Assembly: GCA_051001975.1 (NCBI GenBank)
Contig: JBPCMU010000017.1
Span: 30,599-94,598 of the forward strand
Origin: DATAEG01 sp051001975
GTDB lineage: Bacteria > Actinomycetota > Actinomycetes > Mycobacteriales > Jatrophihabitantaceae
Length of the DNA stretch: 64,000 nt
Direction of reading: 5' to 3'
Positions 41,789 through 50,462 of this stretch are shown in pieces. The position numbers and the translations under genes were made by a program. Numbering within the stretch: position 1 is the stretch's first letter; each line of letters starts with the position of its first letter. Below the pieces are notes generated by a model, which saw nothing but the letters and a program-made list of their open reading frames with translations, searched no databases and was not told the DNA's origin.

Positions 41789-42570
41789 GCGCTCCGACCC
41801 AGATCCGGCTGCCGCAACGGCGGACCGTGCGCTGCATGGGCACCGTCTTCTCGATCGACGTCCGGGCTCCCGGCGTCGACCGAGCGGTCGTTGAATCGGC
41901 GGTCCGTTGGCTGCATTGGGCTGATGACACGTTCTCGACATACAAGCCGTCCAGCCAGATCAACCGTCTCGCCAGGGGCGAGATCACCATCGATGCCTGC
42001 GCTCCCGAGATCGGCGACATCCTCCAGCGGTGCGACGAACTCGGCACCGAGACCGGCGGTTACTTCTCTGCCTGGGCCAGCGGATGCCTCGACCCGTCCG
42101 GGCTGGTCAAAGGCTGGGCCATCGAGCGCGTCAGCGATATCTTGCGGGCCGGCGGGTCGGCAAACCACTGCGTCAACGGCGGCGGCGACGTCCAGTGTGC
42201 CGGAAGCGCCGCGCCAGGAGCACCGTGGCGTATCGGCGTCGCTCACCCGCTGAAGCCAGACCAGCTGGTCGGCATCGCCAGCGGTCACGACATCGCTGTG
42301 GCGACCTCGGGCAACGCAGAACGAGGCGCCCACATCCTCGACCCGCACCAGCCCGCCCGACCCACCGACCTCGCCAGCGTCACACTCATCGGACAGCACC
42401 TCGCCACCGTCGATGCCTACGCAACAGCGGCATTCGCCATGGGCGCTCGCGCGCCGGCATGGATCAACGCCGTGCCCGACATCCAAGGGCTGCTGGTCTT
42501 CGCGGACGGCGCTCAATGGGCATCGGCAACATCCTGTGCGTCTGCGACTATGCGCCCCGAGAAGTTCTGA
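41785..42570 (+). CDS. apbE: FAD:protein FMN transferase (ApbE)
   Basis: The 261-residue enzyme transfers FMN from FAD to a Ser/Thr of exported flavoproteins, here very likely the FMN-binding protein upstream (coupled by ATGA). RCMGTVFSIDVRAPGVDRA starts the fold, then ADDTFSTYKPSSQINRL and LVKGWAIERV. NHCVNGGGDVQCAG is the FAD-binding Gly-rich segment, and VDAYATAAFAMG is the metal-binding DA(Y/F)AT motif. It is shorter than E. coli ApbE (about 350) because the signal peptide is absent, as in many actinobacteria. Confidence 0.9.
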   Translation: MSAPTQIRLPQRRTVRCMGTVFSIDVRAPGVDRAVVESAVRWLHWADDTFSTYKPSSQINRLARGEITIDACAPEIGDILQRCDELGTETGGYFSAWASGCLDPSGLVKGWAIERVSDILRAGGSANHCVNGGGDVQCAGSAAPGAPWRIGVAHPLKPDQLVGIASGHDIAVATSGNAERGAHILDPHQPARPTDLASVTLIGQHLATVDAYATAAFAMGARAPAWINAVPDIQGLLVFADGAQWASATSCASATMRPEKF

Positions 42571-42593
42571 CGGGAGTCGAAGTGCCTACGTGT

Positions 42594-42636
42594 CGCCTCG
42601 CCGAGCGGCTCCGCTCGCACGATTCGAGGGAGGCGA
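42594..42636. terminator. hairpin between convergent apbE and phosphoesterase
   Basis: TCGCCTCG (about 42595-42602) can pair with the GGGAGGCGA-type arm ending near 42636 across a GC-rich loop that itself folds on GAGCGGCTCCGCTC. It lies between the stops of two convergent genes, as expected of a two-way terminator. Confidence 0.3.
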
Positions 42637-42652
42637 AGGGCGGCAGCAACCG

Positions 42653-43585
42653 TCAGGTCGCCCAGAGACCGACGATCGGCGCAGTCTTCGCCGCGCCCCC
42701 GAACGGGGTCAGCCCGCAGCTGGCCAGCACCGTGCGCAACAGCCCGTAGTGATTGGTACGAGTGCCATACCGCCCAGCGCGCACGTGCGCTCCGGCCAGG
42801 ACGGTCGCGATTCGGTTGCCACTGTGGTTGTCGTCCTCGTCTGCGGTGACGATCAGCAGGCTGTTGTGCGCGCTGCTCCAGTTCGCGTAGGCGCCCAGCC
42901 GCTGCTGTAGCCAACGGTCTGATTGGGCCACGGTGCCGTCGTGCATATCGTGCCGGAGATTCGGGATCACGAACGACACGTCCGGCAGCGCGTTCAGATT
43001 CGACGGAAACGAGGTCATGGGCTGGTTGACCGTTCGCGGTAGGCCAGCGAAGTCCGTCCAAGGGGCGTGCTTGCGGGCATAACTGCCGGCGCTGCATCCG
43101 GTGTACCCCGCGGAGGGGAGGCTCTCGGAATACCCCGCGAAGGTGCGTCCACCGGCGAGCAATGCCGTTGCCAGGTTCGGTCCGGTGAACGTATGCGGAC
43201 ACGAGTCGTCCACCAGTCCGTGGGTCGAGCCGGAGAACAACGCGAGGTAGTTCGGTTGGCTGGGATGCGAGACTGCGTAGGAGCGGGTGAGCACGGCCCC
43301 GCGTGCTGCCAGCGAGTTGAGGAATGGCGCCTGCGATGCGCCGATAACCTGCCCGTAGGCGTGGTTCTCCACGACGACGACGACTATGTGGTCGAAGCGC
43401 GGCACACCATCAGCAGGCGATGCGGGCGAGGAAGTGGGCTGCCCCGGCCCCGGCCCGATGGTCGACTGTGTCGCCGACGTCCGGATAGCGGGTGTGCTGC
43501 CGTGCGTCGCTCCTTTACCGGCGTCGCAGGCCACGAGCAGCAGGAGCCCACCGAGCACCCCGGCGATGCGACGCCATCCGGACAT
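42653..43585 (-). CDS. phosphoesterase/acid phosphatase lipoprotein
   Basis: The 310-residue protein of the phosphoesterase family (with bacterial phospholipase C-type and acid phosphatases) has a lipobox ending LLVAC (Cys20) and a Ser/Pro-rich spacer. The catalytic domain begins FDHIVVVVVENHAYGQVIGA. ENHAY is the active-site Glu/Asn/His pattern, then HPSQPNYLALFSGS. IVTADEDDNHSGNRI holds the metal-binding acidic residues. It would cleave phosphate esters outside the cell. It converges on apbE. Confidence 0.83.
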   Translation of the reverse strand: MSGWRRIAGVLGGLLLLVACDAGKGATHGSTPAIRTSATQSTIGPGPGQPTSSPASPADGVPRFDHIVVVVVENHAYGQVIGASQAPFLNSLAARGAVLTRSYAVSHPSQPNYLALFSGSTHGLVDDSCPHTFTGPNLATALLAGGRTFAGYSESLPSAGYTGCSAGSYARKHAPWTDFAGLPRTVNQPMTSFPSNLNALPDVSFVIPNLRHDMHDGTVAQSDRWLQQRLGAYANWSSAHNSLLIVTADEDDNHSGNRIATVLAGAHVRAGRYGTRTNHYGLLRTVLASCGLTPFGGAAKTAPIVGLWAT

Positions 43586-43795
43586 GTCACCAGTCTCCCT
43601 GAACCTCGCGGGATTGTCTGTGCGGCAGAACGCGAGTGCTGGTGTAACAGATTACGTCCGGCGGTCGCTGAGCTGATGAGGTGAACACACACCTCCGACG
43701 CCGATCCGGCGCGCTATCGGCGGTTGCACCTCGGCTGCCGGGATACCGCGTGGGTCTTTCCGGAGCGGTCACTCTCTAGACACCGAGGAGTAGTT

Positions 43796-44044
43796 ATGCG
43801 AATTGGCGCGAGCCTCGTGCTCATCGCTGTGGGCGCGGTCCTGACCTTCGCCGTGACCAAGACCGTCAACGGAATCCAGCTGGATCGAGTCGGTGTGATC
43901 CTGATGGCGATCGGGGCACTGGGTCTGGTGATCACGCTGGTCTTGATGTCCACCCGGCGGCGTACCGATGTCATCCATCGCACCGACGGGACGACGCTGC
44001 TCACCCCCAACAACCAGGTCGACCCCACGGATCCCCGCTACTGA
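43796..44044 (+). CDS. DUF6458-type small membrane protein
   Basis: The 82-residue protein has two helices (MRIGASLVLIAVGAVLTFAV, and VGVILMAIGALGLVITLVL) split by a KTVNGIQLDR loop, and a cytoplasmic RRRTDVIHRTDG tail. GAGGAG at 43785-43790 precedes ATG 43796. I know this two-helix pattern as DUF6458 from actinobacteria. Its role is unknown. The next small membrane gene follows 81 bases on. Confidence 0.7.
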   Translation: MRIGASLVLIAVGAVLTFAVTKTVNGIQLDRVGVILMAIGALGLVITLVLMSTRRRTDVIHRTDGTTLLTPNNQVDPTDPRY

Positions 44045-44125
44045 CCGGCCGTCGTCGACCGCCTCGCCGACTCGCCGACTCACCCGTCATCCCACCCGGC
44101 AACGGGTCCTTTTCAAGGAGCTGCT

Positions 44126-44281
44126 GTGATCATTCTCGGGCTTGTCCTGCTCATCATTGGATTCGTCGCGCACATCTCGATTCTCTGGTTGATCGGCGTC
44201 GTGTTGCTGGTCGTCGGCGCGGCACTGGCGGTAGCAGGGGCGGCGGGCCGCAGCGTCGGTGGACGCCGGCACTACTACTGA
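44126..44281 (+). CDS. 51-residue membrane protein (DUF6131-like)
   Basis: The product starts MIILGLVLLIIGFVAHISIL, has a second helix WLIGVVLLVVGAALAVAGAA and ends GRSVGGRRHYY. AAGGAG lies 5 bases before the GTG at 44126, which makes translation likely. The basic-aromatic tail is characteristic of the DUF6131 pattern. It is too short for standard ORF cut-offs. Confidence 0.6.
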   Translation: MIILGLVLLIIGFVAHISILWLIGVVLLVVGAALAVAGAAGRSVGGRRHYY

Positions 44282-44352
44282 GCGAGCCGCTTCGCGCGAA
44301 AGATCCGTACAGTGCGCTGTGCAGTGGGTGCGGACCCACGGGCACGCTGATC

Positions 44353-45018
44353 GTGCCGGATCGCGGTGGAGGTAGGGACGATGGCTGCGGGGGGCCGGTG
44401 CCGTTCGGCGATGAGGCGCAGGTTGCGCGCCCGGTGACGGACTCTGCAGACACCAGCGCAAGCCCGGCCGACTCGATGGCGCTGCTGACCGACGCCGTAC
44501 ACCGTGCGCAGGCCGGCGACGAGGCAGCCTTCACGCACGTTTACCGGCTCGTGCAGCCAGTGCTGATCCGCTACCTGCGGGTGCTCGTCGGAACCGACGC
44601 AGACGATGTCGCGTCCGAGACGTGGGCGCACGTCTGCCGCGACTTGCACCGCTTCCGCGGCGACGGCGACGGGTTCCGCGGATGGGTCGCCACGATCGGT
44701 CGACATCGCGCTGTGGATCATCTGCGCGCGCGCGGACGCAGACCAGCCGACCCGGTTCCGGTCCAGCAGCTCGCCGACATTCCGGCCTCTGCCCAGACCG
44801 ACACCGCGGCGCTGGAAGCGGTGTCCACCGCCAGTGCCGTCGCACTGATCGCATCCCTTCCGCCCGATCAGGCCGAAGCCGTCATGCTGCGCACCGTCAT
44901 GGGTCTTGACGCCGCAACTGCCGGCAAGGTGTTGGGCAAGCGTCCGGGAGCAGTGCGGGTCGCTGCCCACCGCGGCCTGCGCACCCTGGCCAGCCGTCTG
45001 GAGGCGCCAGCCGAATGA
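44353..45018 (+). CDS. ECF-type RNA polymerase sigma factor
   Basis: Up to 221 residues. Sigma region 2 reads AAFTHVYRLVQPVLIRYLRV, then ASETWAHVCRDLHRFRGDGD and FRGWVATIGRHRAVDHLRAR. Region 4 reads LPPDQAEAVMLRTVMGLDAA with the DNA-binding helix KRPGAVRVAAHRGLRTLASR. The N-terminal 40-odd residues are not conserved; GTG 44434 or ATG 44476 may be the real start. The gene 62 bases downstream encodes a membrane protein that could be its anti-sigma factor. Confidence 0.85.
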   Translation: MPDRGGGRDDGCGGPVPFGDEAQVARPVTDSADTSASPADSMALLTDAVHRAQAGDEAAFTHVYRLVQPVLIRYLRVLVGTDADDVASETWAHVCRDLHRFRGDGDGFRGWVATIGRHRAVDHLRARGRRPADPVPVQQLADIPASAQTDTAALEAVSTASAVALIASLPPDQAEAVMLRTVMGLDAATAGKVLGKRPGAVRVAAHRGLRTLASRLEAPAE

Positions 45019-45079
45019 TCAACTGGGCACTGATCCGTCGGGTAACGAACCACGGTCGCGCGCCGCTGGAAGTAATACG

Positions 45080-45697
45080 ATGAGCACACGATGGGGTTCA
45101 CGACGCAGACCCCGCGCCGGCGAGAACGTGAACGATGACGTGCAGCAGTCGGCACGGCTCGACGCCGTGCTGCGTGCAGCGAACGCGCCGGGCGATGCGC
45201 GGGAGCTGTCCGGCCAGGACACCGCGCTGGCCGCATTCCGCGAGGGACGCGCCGCGCCGACGTCGACCGGAGCCGCTAGGCGGGCGCGCCCGCATCGGCT
45301 GCGCCGCGGGCTGGTGGCCGCCGCGTCAGGGCTGGGCATCGCGCTGGGCGGGGTCGCCGTCGCCGCCGCGGCCGGGGTACTACCCGGACCGCTGCAACGC
45401 CCAGCACACGAGATCTTCCATGCCCCGGCACCATCCCCGGATCACCCACGGCCGTCGAGTCCGCGCACCCCACACCCGACCGAGCCGAGCACGACATCGA
45501 AGTCCAGCACGACGTCGAGTTCGACCGGGACATCGAGCGGCGGGACCTCCGGCAGTCCGAGCACGTCCACGCCCACCAACCCCTCGGGCACCCCCAGCTC
45601 AGGCCAGTCGAGCACCGGCACTCCGTCGACCTCATCACCCTCATCACCCTCATCACCGGGCAGATCGTCCAGCTCGCCGCGGACGTCAGGCCCGTGA
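45080..45697 (+). CDS. single-pass membrane protein with a Ser/Thr/Pro-rich tail, sigma-factor partner candidate
   Basis: The 205-residue product has a cytoplasmic part of about 70 residues with a helical DVQQSARLDAVLRAANAPGD and LAAFREGRAA. TM helix: GLVAAASGLGIALGGVAVAAA. Then about 110 residues of low-complexity Ser/Thr/Pro/Gly (PSTSTPTNPSGTPSSGQSS and the like). It resembles partners that follow actinobacterial ECF sigma factors. There is no zinc-binding anti-sigma motif (HxxxCxxC), so a regulatory role is inferred from position. Confidence 0.6.
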   Translation: MSTRWGSRRRPRAGENVNDDVQQSARLDAVLRAANAPGDARELSGQDTALAAFREGRAAPTSTGAARRARPHRLRRGLVAAASGLGIALGGVAVAAAAGVLPGPLQRPAHEIFHAPAPSPDHPRPSSPRTPHPTEPSTTSKSSTTSSSTGTSSGGTSGSPSTSTPTNPSGTPSSGQSSTGTPSTSSPSSPSSPGRSSSSPRTSGP

Positions 45698-45915
45698 TTG
45701 ATCACTCTTCGTCGCGCACCGCCGGACCCGAGATCGAGCACGCGCTCCCCTAGTGCAGATCGGCCACCGCCATCGGATTCCCGCAGCCGAGGCTGGCAGC
45801 CACCGCATCGGCCGGCAGTTCGTTCCGCTCGTCAGTGCTGTACAGCGGCCGCGGCAGCCGCGTACCGCTACCGAACCAGTTCACGAAGCTCGGTTCCCAC
45901 CATCAAGCAACCTCC

Positions 45916-45969
45916 CATTGATAAGTCTCGATGCATCCATCGTGGTTGATGCATCGAGATTCGTCAATG
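45916..45969. promoter_or_regulatory. long inverted repeat upstream of arsR, likely ArsR operator
   Basis: TCTCGATGCATC (45926-45937) and GATGCATCGAGA (45948-45959) are perfect 12-base arms with a 10-base spacer. Pairing continues outward, imperfectly, to CATTGATAAG at 45916 and TTCGTCAATG at 45969. Each arm also holds the self-complementary octamer GATGCATC. ArsR dimers bind such imperfect AT-rich palindromes. It ends about 20 bases before the arsR start. Confidence 0.65.
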
Positions 45970-45988
45970 GGACTGACATACTGAAGTC

Positions 45989-46339
45989 GTGCCAACAACA
46001 CTCCCCGTGCTCACCCGCGACCTCGCCGCCTGCTGCTCGCCGCTGACCGGCGGCGTGCTGGATACCTCGGCTGCAGACCGGCTGGCGCACGTCTTGAAGG
46101 CTCTCGGCGATCCGACCAGGGTCCGGCTGCTCTCGCTGATCGCGGCCCACCAGGACGGCGAAGCGTGCATCTGCAATCTCACCGAGCCGGTGGGGCTGAG
46201 CCAGCCAACGGTGTCGCATCACATGAAGCAGCTCGTAGATGCCGGTCTGGTCACCCGCGAGCAGCGCGGCAAGTGGGCCTACTACCGGGTCGCGCCGGAC
46301 ACCCTGTCGGCGATAGCGCGGGCGCTGACTCCCGCGTAG
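45989..46339 (+). CDS. arsR: ArsR-family metalloregulator heading a two-component operon
   Basis: The 116-residue repressor has the winged helix LKALGDPTRVRLLSLIAAH and LSQPTVSHHMKQLVDAGLVT. Metal ligands include the Cys pair C15-C16 (AACCSPL) and C60/C62 (EACICNL). The Cys15-Cys16-Cys(about 55-60) arrangement matches the As(III) site reported for Corynebacterium glutamicum ArsR1, so As(III) sensing is plausible. It is followed after 20 bases by a response regulator and kinase, not by arsB/acr3/arsC genes. Confidence 0.88.
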   Translation: MPTTLPVLTRDLAACCSPLTGGVLDTSAADRLAHVLKALGDPTRVRLLSLIAAHQDGEACICNLTEPVGLSQPTVSHHMKQLVDAGLVTREQRGKWAYYRVAPDTLSAIARALTPA

Positions 46340-46359
46340 CACACGAGGAAGGATGAGCC

Positions 46360-47043
46360 GTGCGCATTTTGATTGCCGAGGACGAGGCCAGGATGGCCGA
46401 ACTGCTGCGGCGCGGGCTCGAAGAAGAGGGTTACGCCGTCGACGTTGTCGGCTCTGGCACTGACGCGGTCTGGATGGCCAGCGAACACGAGTACGACGCG
46501 GTCGTGCTCGATGTCATGCTGCCTGAACGCGACGGTTACCAAGTCTGCCAGGATCTGCGCGCTGCGCAGCGATGGGCGCCGGTCGTGATGGTCACTGCGC
46601 GCACTGCCGTCCTTGATCGGGTGCGCGGTCTGGATGCCGGCGCGGACGACTACCTAGCCAAGCCATTCGCCTTCGCCGAGCTCGCGGCGCGGCTGCGGGC
46701 CCTCATCCGGCGCGGTCCCCATCCCCGTCCTGCGGTACTCGTGAACGGGGACCTGCAGCTCGATCCGGCCGCCCGCACTGTTTCGCGGGCCGGTACGGAC
46801 GTCGCGCTCACAGCCAAGGAGTTCGCCCTCTTGGAGCTGTTCATGCGGCATCCCGGTGAGGTGTTGTCCCGGACCCGGATCGTCGATCACGTATGGGACT
46901 TCGCGTTCGACGGGACGAGCAACGTGATCGATCAGTACATCGGGTACCTGCGCCGGAAGATCGACCGGCCGTTCGGTCACTCCGATCTCGAGACGGTGCG
47001 CGGCGCGGGCTACCGATTGCGCCGGGCAAGGGTCGACGGGTGA
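46360..47043 (+). CDS. OmpR-family response regulator in the arsR operon
   Basis: The 227-residue regulator has D51 in YDAVVLDVMLPERDG, acidic residues at 8-9, T in MVTART and K in YLAKPFAF. The winged-helix domain ends LETVRGAGYRLR. It is the second gene after arsR (20 bases apart) and its stop overlaps the GTG of the kinase (GTGA). Its targets are unknown. uppP is the next gene but faces the operon. Confidence 0.9.
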   Translation: MRILIAEDEARMAELLRRGLEEEGYAVDVVGSGTDAVWMASEHEYDAVVLDVMLPERDGYQVCQDLRAAQRWAPVVMVTARTAVLDRVRGLDAGADDYLAKPFAFAELAARLRALIRRGPHPRPAVLVNGDLQLDPAARTVSRAGTDVALTAKEFALLELFMRHPGEVLSRTRIVDHVWDFAFDGTSNVIDQYIGYLRRKIDRPFGHSDLETVRGAGYRLRRARVDG

Positions 47044-48431
47044 CCCACGCCGCCGGGCCTCGCCGCTGGGTGCCGGGCAGCCTCCGCGGCCGGCTCGTAT
47101 CTGCGACCCTGATTGCAGCGCTCGTGCTGATCGGCTGCGGTGCGCTGTTGGTGCACTGGCAACTCTCCCGCGGGCTGCACACCGGGCTGGACCAATCACT
47201 GCAGGGCCGGGCCGCGGCCGTCCGTGCCGATCTCGTCGCGAACGGTCCGCCGGCCGCTCAGTCGGCTCCAGACCGCCCGCTCGGTGCACTGCAGGCGTTC
47301 ACCGCGGTACTCGATCCGTCGGGTCGCCTGGTCGAATCCGAGCCGTCGTCGCTCGACTCATTGCCCACCGAGTTGACCAGGGTCAGCGGCGACCGCCAAC
47401 AGCTGCGCACCGCAGAGGTCGCCGACCAGGAGATGCGCATCCTCATCCAGCCCGTCGAGTTGTCCGGGGGCAGATGGCTGGTCGTCGTCGGTTCGAGCAC
47501 CGATTCGATCGACGACGCGGAGGACCGACTCGATCGAGTGATCGTCATCGTCTCGCCGCTGCTGTTGCTCGGCATCGGCGCCGGCTCCTGGATACTGGCC
47601 GGCTCGGCGTTACGACCGGTGGAAAGGATGCGCCGTGAGGTGTCCCAGCTCGCCGGTCACGACCCGCACGGACGTGTCACCGAACCCGAATCGGTCGCGG
47701 AACTGGCGCTGCTCGGGCGCACATTCAACGAGCTGCTCGATCGGCTCAGCGCCTCGCTCGCTCGCCAGCAGGGTCTGGTTGCCGATGCCGGGCACGAGCT
47801 TCGGACGCCGTTGGCGGTGCTCAGCGTCGAGTTGGAATTGGCCGACCGGCCGCACCGGTCTGCGGAGGAGTTGCATGAGGCGATAAGCCACGCCCGCGAT
47901 GAGGTGGCCCGCCTGAGCCGGCTCAGCGAAGACCTGCTGCTGTTGGCCGGCTCCGGAGATTCGCGGGACCTGACCGAGAGCGTAGACCTCGTCGCGGTGC
48001 TCGAGGACACCGTCCGCGGCAGCCGGGCCAGCATCGACCAACTCGGCCTGACCCTCGACGTGGTTGCGCCGGAGTCGCTGCCGGCGCAGGTGCACGGCGA
48101 CGCGATCCGCCGAGCGCTGGACAACCTGCTCGGCAACGCGATGCGCCACTGTCCGCGCGATGGGGTCATCACCCTGTCGGCGCGGCGCGAGGCGATGGGG
48201 GTTGTGCTCGAGGTCCGCGACACCGGGCCGGGATTCCCCGTCGAGTTCCTGCCCCATGCCTTCGAACGTTTCCGGCGCGCGGATGCCGCACGCAGTCATG
48301 AGGTGGGCTCCGGAGCCGGACTCGGGCTGGCGATCGTCGAGTCGATCGCGGACGCGCACGGCGGACGGGCGACCGCACAGAACTCGCCAGACGGTGGGGC
48401 GGTCGTACGGATCAGCTTGCCGCCGGCGTGA
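47040..48431 (+). CDS. sensor histidine kinase in the arsR operon
   Basis: The 463-residue kinase has TM1 at about 20-40, an extracytoplasmic sensor of about 120 residues, TM2 at about 168-188 and a HAMP domain. HisKA contains H252 in VADAGHELRTPLAVLS. The catalytic domain has N in DNLLGNAMRHCP and DTGPGFPVEFLPHAFERF, then GSGAGLGLAIVESI. GTG 47040 overlaps the response regulator stop, so the three genes are co-translated. It converges on uppP. Confidence 0.9.
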   Translation: MTHAAGPRRWVPGSLRGRLVSATLIAALVLIGCGALLVHWQLSRGLHTGLDQSLQGRAAAVRADLVANGPPAAQSAPDRPLGALQAFTAVLDPSGRLVESEPSSLDSLPTELTRVSGDRQQLRTAEVADQEMRILIQPVELSGGRWLVVVGSSTDSIDDAEDRLDRVIVIVSPLLLLGIGAGSWILAGSALRPVERMRREVSQLAGHDPHGRVTEPESVAELALLGRTFNELLDRLSASLARQQGLVADAGHELRTPLAVLSVELELADRPHRSAEELHEAISHARDEVARLSRLSEDLLLLAGSGDSRDLTESVDLVAVLEDTVRGSRASIDQLGLTLDVVAPESLPAQVHGDAIRRALDNLLGNAMRHCPRDGVITLSARREAMGVVLEVRDTGPGFPVEFLPHAFERFRRADAARSHEVGSGAGLGLAIVESIADAHGGRATAQNSPDGGAVVRISLPPA

Positions 48432-48440
48432 GCGCGCCGC

Positions 48441-49358
48441 TCAGCGGTTCACCAGCACCACGGCGGCCGTGCCGGCGATGAGGCAGTAGACGGCGAAGGG
48501 CCGCAACGAGTGCGACCGGAAGTACCGGCTGAGGAAGCGCACCGACAAATAGGCGCCGACACCGGAGAGCACACTGCCGAGCAGCACCTGGCCGCGGATG
48601 CCGTCGCCGAGCGGGCCGCTCAGATCCGGAAGCTTGAGCGCACCGGCGGCCAGGATCACCGGGGTGGCCAGCAGGAAGGAGAACCGAGCCGCGTCCTCGT
48701 TGTCCAGACCGCCACGCAGCCCGGCGGCCATCGTGATCCCGGACCGGCTGATGCCCGGCGCCAATGCAGCTACCTGCGCGGCGCCGATCAGGACGGCCCG
48801 CCGCACCGAAAGCCGGGCCAGCCGCGCGTCCGACTGCTCGGCCCCGGCCGGTTCGGTGACCGCGGCCCCGGCAGCAGCCGGAATCGCCTGGCGCTCGTGT
48901 CGACGGCGCCGGTGATCAGCGAGCAGGAGCACCAGTCCGTTCAGGACCAGGAACAGAGCGGTAGGCGTGGGCCGGGCCAGTGTCGTACGAAACGCGTGTT
49001 CCAGGAGTAGCCCGCTCAGCCCGACCGGAATCGTGGCGAGCACCAACAGCCAAGCGAGACGCTCATCGCTGGAGCGGATGCGCCGGTGTCGGATCGAGGT
49101 GACCAGGCCGCGGACGATGCGCACCCAGTCCCGCCAGAAGTAGATGATCAGCGCGATGGCAGTCGCGACATGCAGACCGACGATGAAGGCGAGGTACGGC
49201 GACTCCGGCGACCGCACGTCGAGGTCGTGTTGCCAGCTCCCGCCGATAATCGCCGGGAGCAACACGCTGTGCCCGAGGCTGCTGACCGGGAACAGCTCCG
49301 CCACGCCCTGCATCATCCCGACGACTGATGCCTCCAGCCAACTCAGGTGCCCGCTCAC
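48441..49358 (-). CDS. uppP: undecaprenyl-diphosphatase (UppP/BacA)
   Basis: The 305-residue BacA/UppP-type enzyme dephosphorylates undecaprenyl pyrophosphate for cell-wall lipid recycling, giving bacitracin resistance. Family motifs are GVAELFPVSSLGHSVLLPAI (E and S of the first motif) and PGISRSGITMAAGLRGGLDN (PGxSRSG). An insertion of about 25 residues (ERQAIPAAAGAAVTEPAGAE) in a cytoplasmic loop is unusual. It converges on the arsR-TCS operon; a link of regulation is only suggested by proximity. Confidence 0.88.
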   Translation of the reverse strand: MSGHLSWLEASVVGMMQGVAELFPVSSLGHSVLLPAIIGGSWQHDLDVRSPESPYLAFIVGLHVATAIALIIYFWRDWVRIVRGLVTSIRHRRIRSSDERLAWLLVLATIPVGLSGLLLEHAFRTTLARPTPTALFLVLNGLVLLLADHRRRRHERQAIPAAAGAAVTEPAGAEQSDARLARLSVRRAVLIGAAQVAALAPGISRSGITMAAGLRGGLDNEDAARFSFLLATPVILAAGALKLPDLSGPLGDGIRGQVLLGSVLSGVGAYLSVRFLSRYFRSHSLRPFAVYCLIAGTAAVVLVNR

Positions 49359-49463
49359 GCCACCGCTCCCCCGACCGAGTCATGGCGTGCCGCATCGCCC
49401 CGCCGAAGAGCATTTTGCGTGGTCACTCATGTGAACAGCGTGTGCGACCGGCTAGCGGCAGAA

Positions 49464-50462
49464 TCAGCGGGCGAGGATTCGCACCACCGCTCGCTCGAGG
49501 ATCTCCTGACGACGCGGATCGCGTGCGCGGAGTTTGTCCGCCGTGCCGACGGCACGCTCGATGGTGACCCCGTCGTAGTAGAGGTCGATGATGCGCTGAT
49601 CGACGTAGGAGGCGCGGGCGACTGTCGGCGTGTTGCCCAAATGTTCGGCGACCTGTCGCATCGCCTGTGCCACCGCCCGTTTGCGGGCAGGCTGCGTCTG
49701 CGCGGGCAGTCGCGCCAACGCCACTGAGGCGTGCACGCTGCCGTGCCAGGTGCGGAAGTCCTTGGCTGTCATCTCCGCGCCGAGCAGGTCCCGCAGGTAG
49801 TCGTTCACCTCTGTGGCTGAGATCGGCGCCCAGGACCGTACGTCGCGGTAGGCCAGCAGCGTGCTACCGCCGCGCCGGCGTCTCATCGTCTCGACGCTGG
49901 CCAGCACAACGGGGTCGGCGATCTCGATCTGCTGCGTCACTCCGGACTTCGCGACGAACTCGAACAGCAGCCGGGTGCCCTGCCGCGTGACGTGCTGACG
50001 CTCGAGCGTGGTCAACCCGTAAGAGCCGTTCTCGTCGGCGTAGGTGTCACTGCCGATCCGGAAGTAGCCCAGGTCGAGCAGCCGGAACGCGGTCGCCATC
50101 GCGCGTTCGAGCGGCATCCCACCCAATGCCAACGCATCGGTCACCCGTGACCGGGCCGCCGGCAACCGTCGGGCCACCGCAAGGACGTGGTCGTACTTCA
50201 GCAGGTCCCGCTTGGCCCGCCACTCCGGGTGATACAGATACTGCCGTCGGCCGCGGGCGTCGGTGCCGACTGCCTGGATGTGGCCGTTGACCACCGCGCA
50301 GATCCACACTTCCTGCCACGCCGGCGGGATGGCGAGCGCCTTGATGCGCGCGGCATGTTCGGCCGAAACCGGCACACCGCTCTCGTCCAGATAGGTGAAC
50401 CCGCGACCCGCACGGCGCCGCGTCCAACCGGTGTCCGTCGGCGCCACCGTGCGCAGTCTCAC
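49464..50462 (-). CDS. DNA topoisomerase IB (bacterial type)
   Basis: The 332-residue bacterial topoisomerase IB (poxvirus-like) nicks and religates DNA through a 3'-phosphotyrosine. N-terminal domain: RAGRGFTYLDESGVPVSAEH. Catalytic residues: Arg/Lys in SYGLTTLERQHVTRQGTRLL, the RxxH pair in KDFRTWHGSVHASVAL, and the nucleophile Tyr in ARASYVDQRIIDLY. The GTG at 50462 overlaps the stop of the PIG-L gene (GTGA), so the two are coupled. Confidence 0.88.
   Translation of the reverse strand: MRLRTVAPTDTGWTRRRAGRGFTYLDESGVPVSAEHAARIKALAIPPAWQEVWICAVVNGHIQAVGTDARGRRQYLYHPEWRAKRDLLKYDHVLAVARRLPAARSRVTDALALGGMPLERAMATAFRLLDLGYFRIGSDTYADENGSYGLTTLERQHVTRQGTRLLFEFVAKSGVTQQIEIADPVVLASVETMRRRRGGSTLLAYRDVRSWAPISATEVNDYLRDLLGAEMTAKDFRTWHGSVHASVALARLPAQTQPARKRAVAQAMRQVAEHLGNTPTVARASYVDQRIIDLYYDGVTIERAVGTADKLRARDPRRQEILERAVVRILAR

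Noticed and set aside
45698..45915. Coding sequence between the membrane protein and the arsR operator
   Set aside because: Only weak ORFs with no similarity or ribosome site. The region is better explained as promoter and operator DNA.
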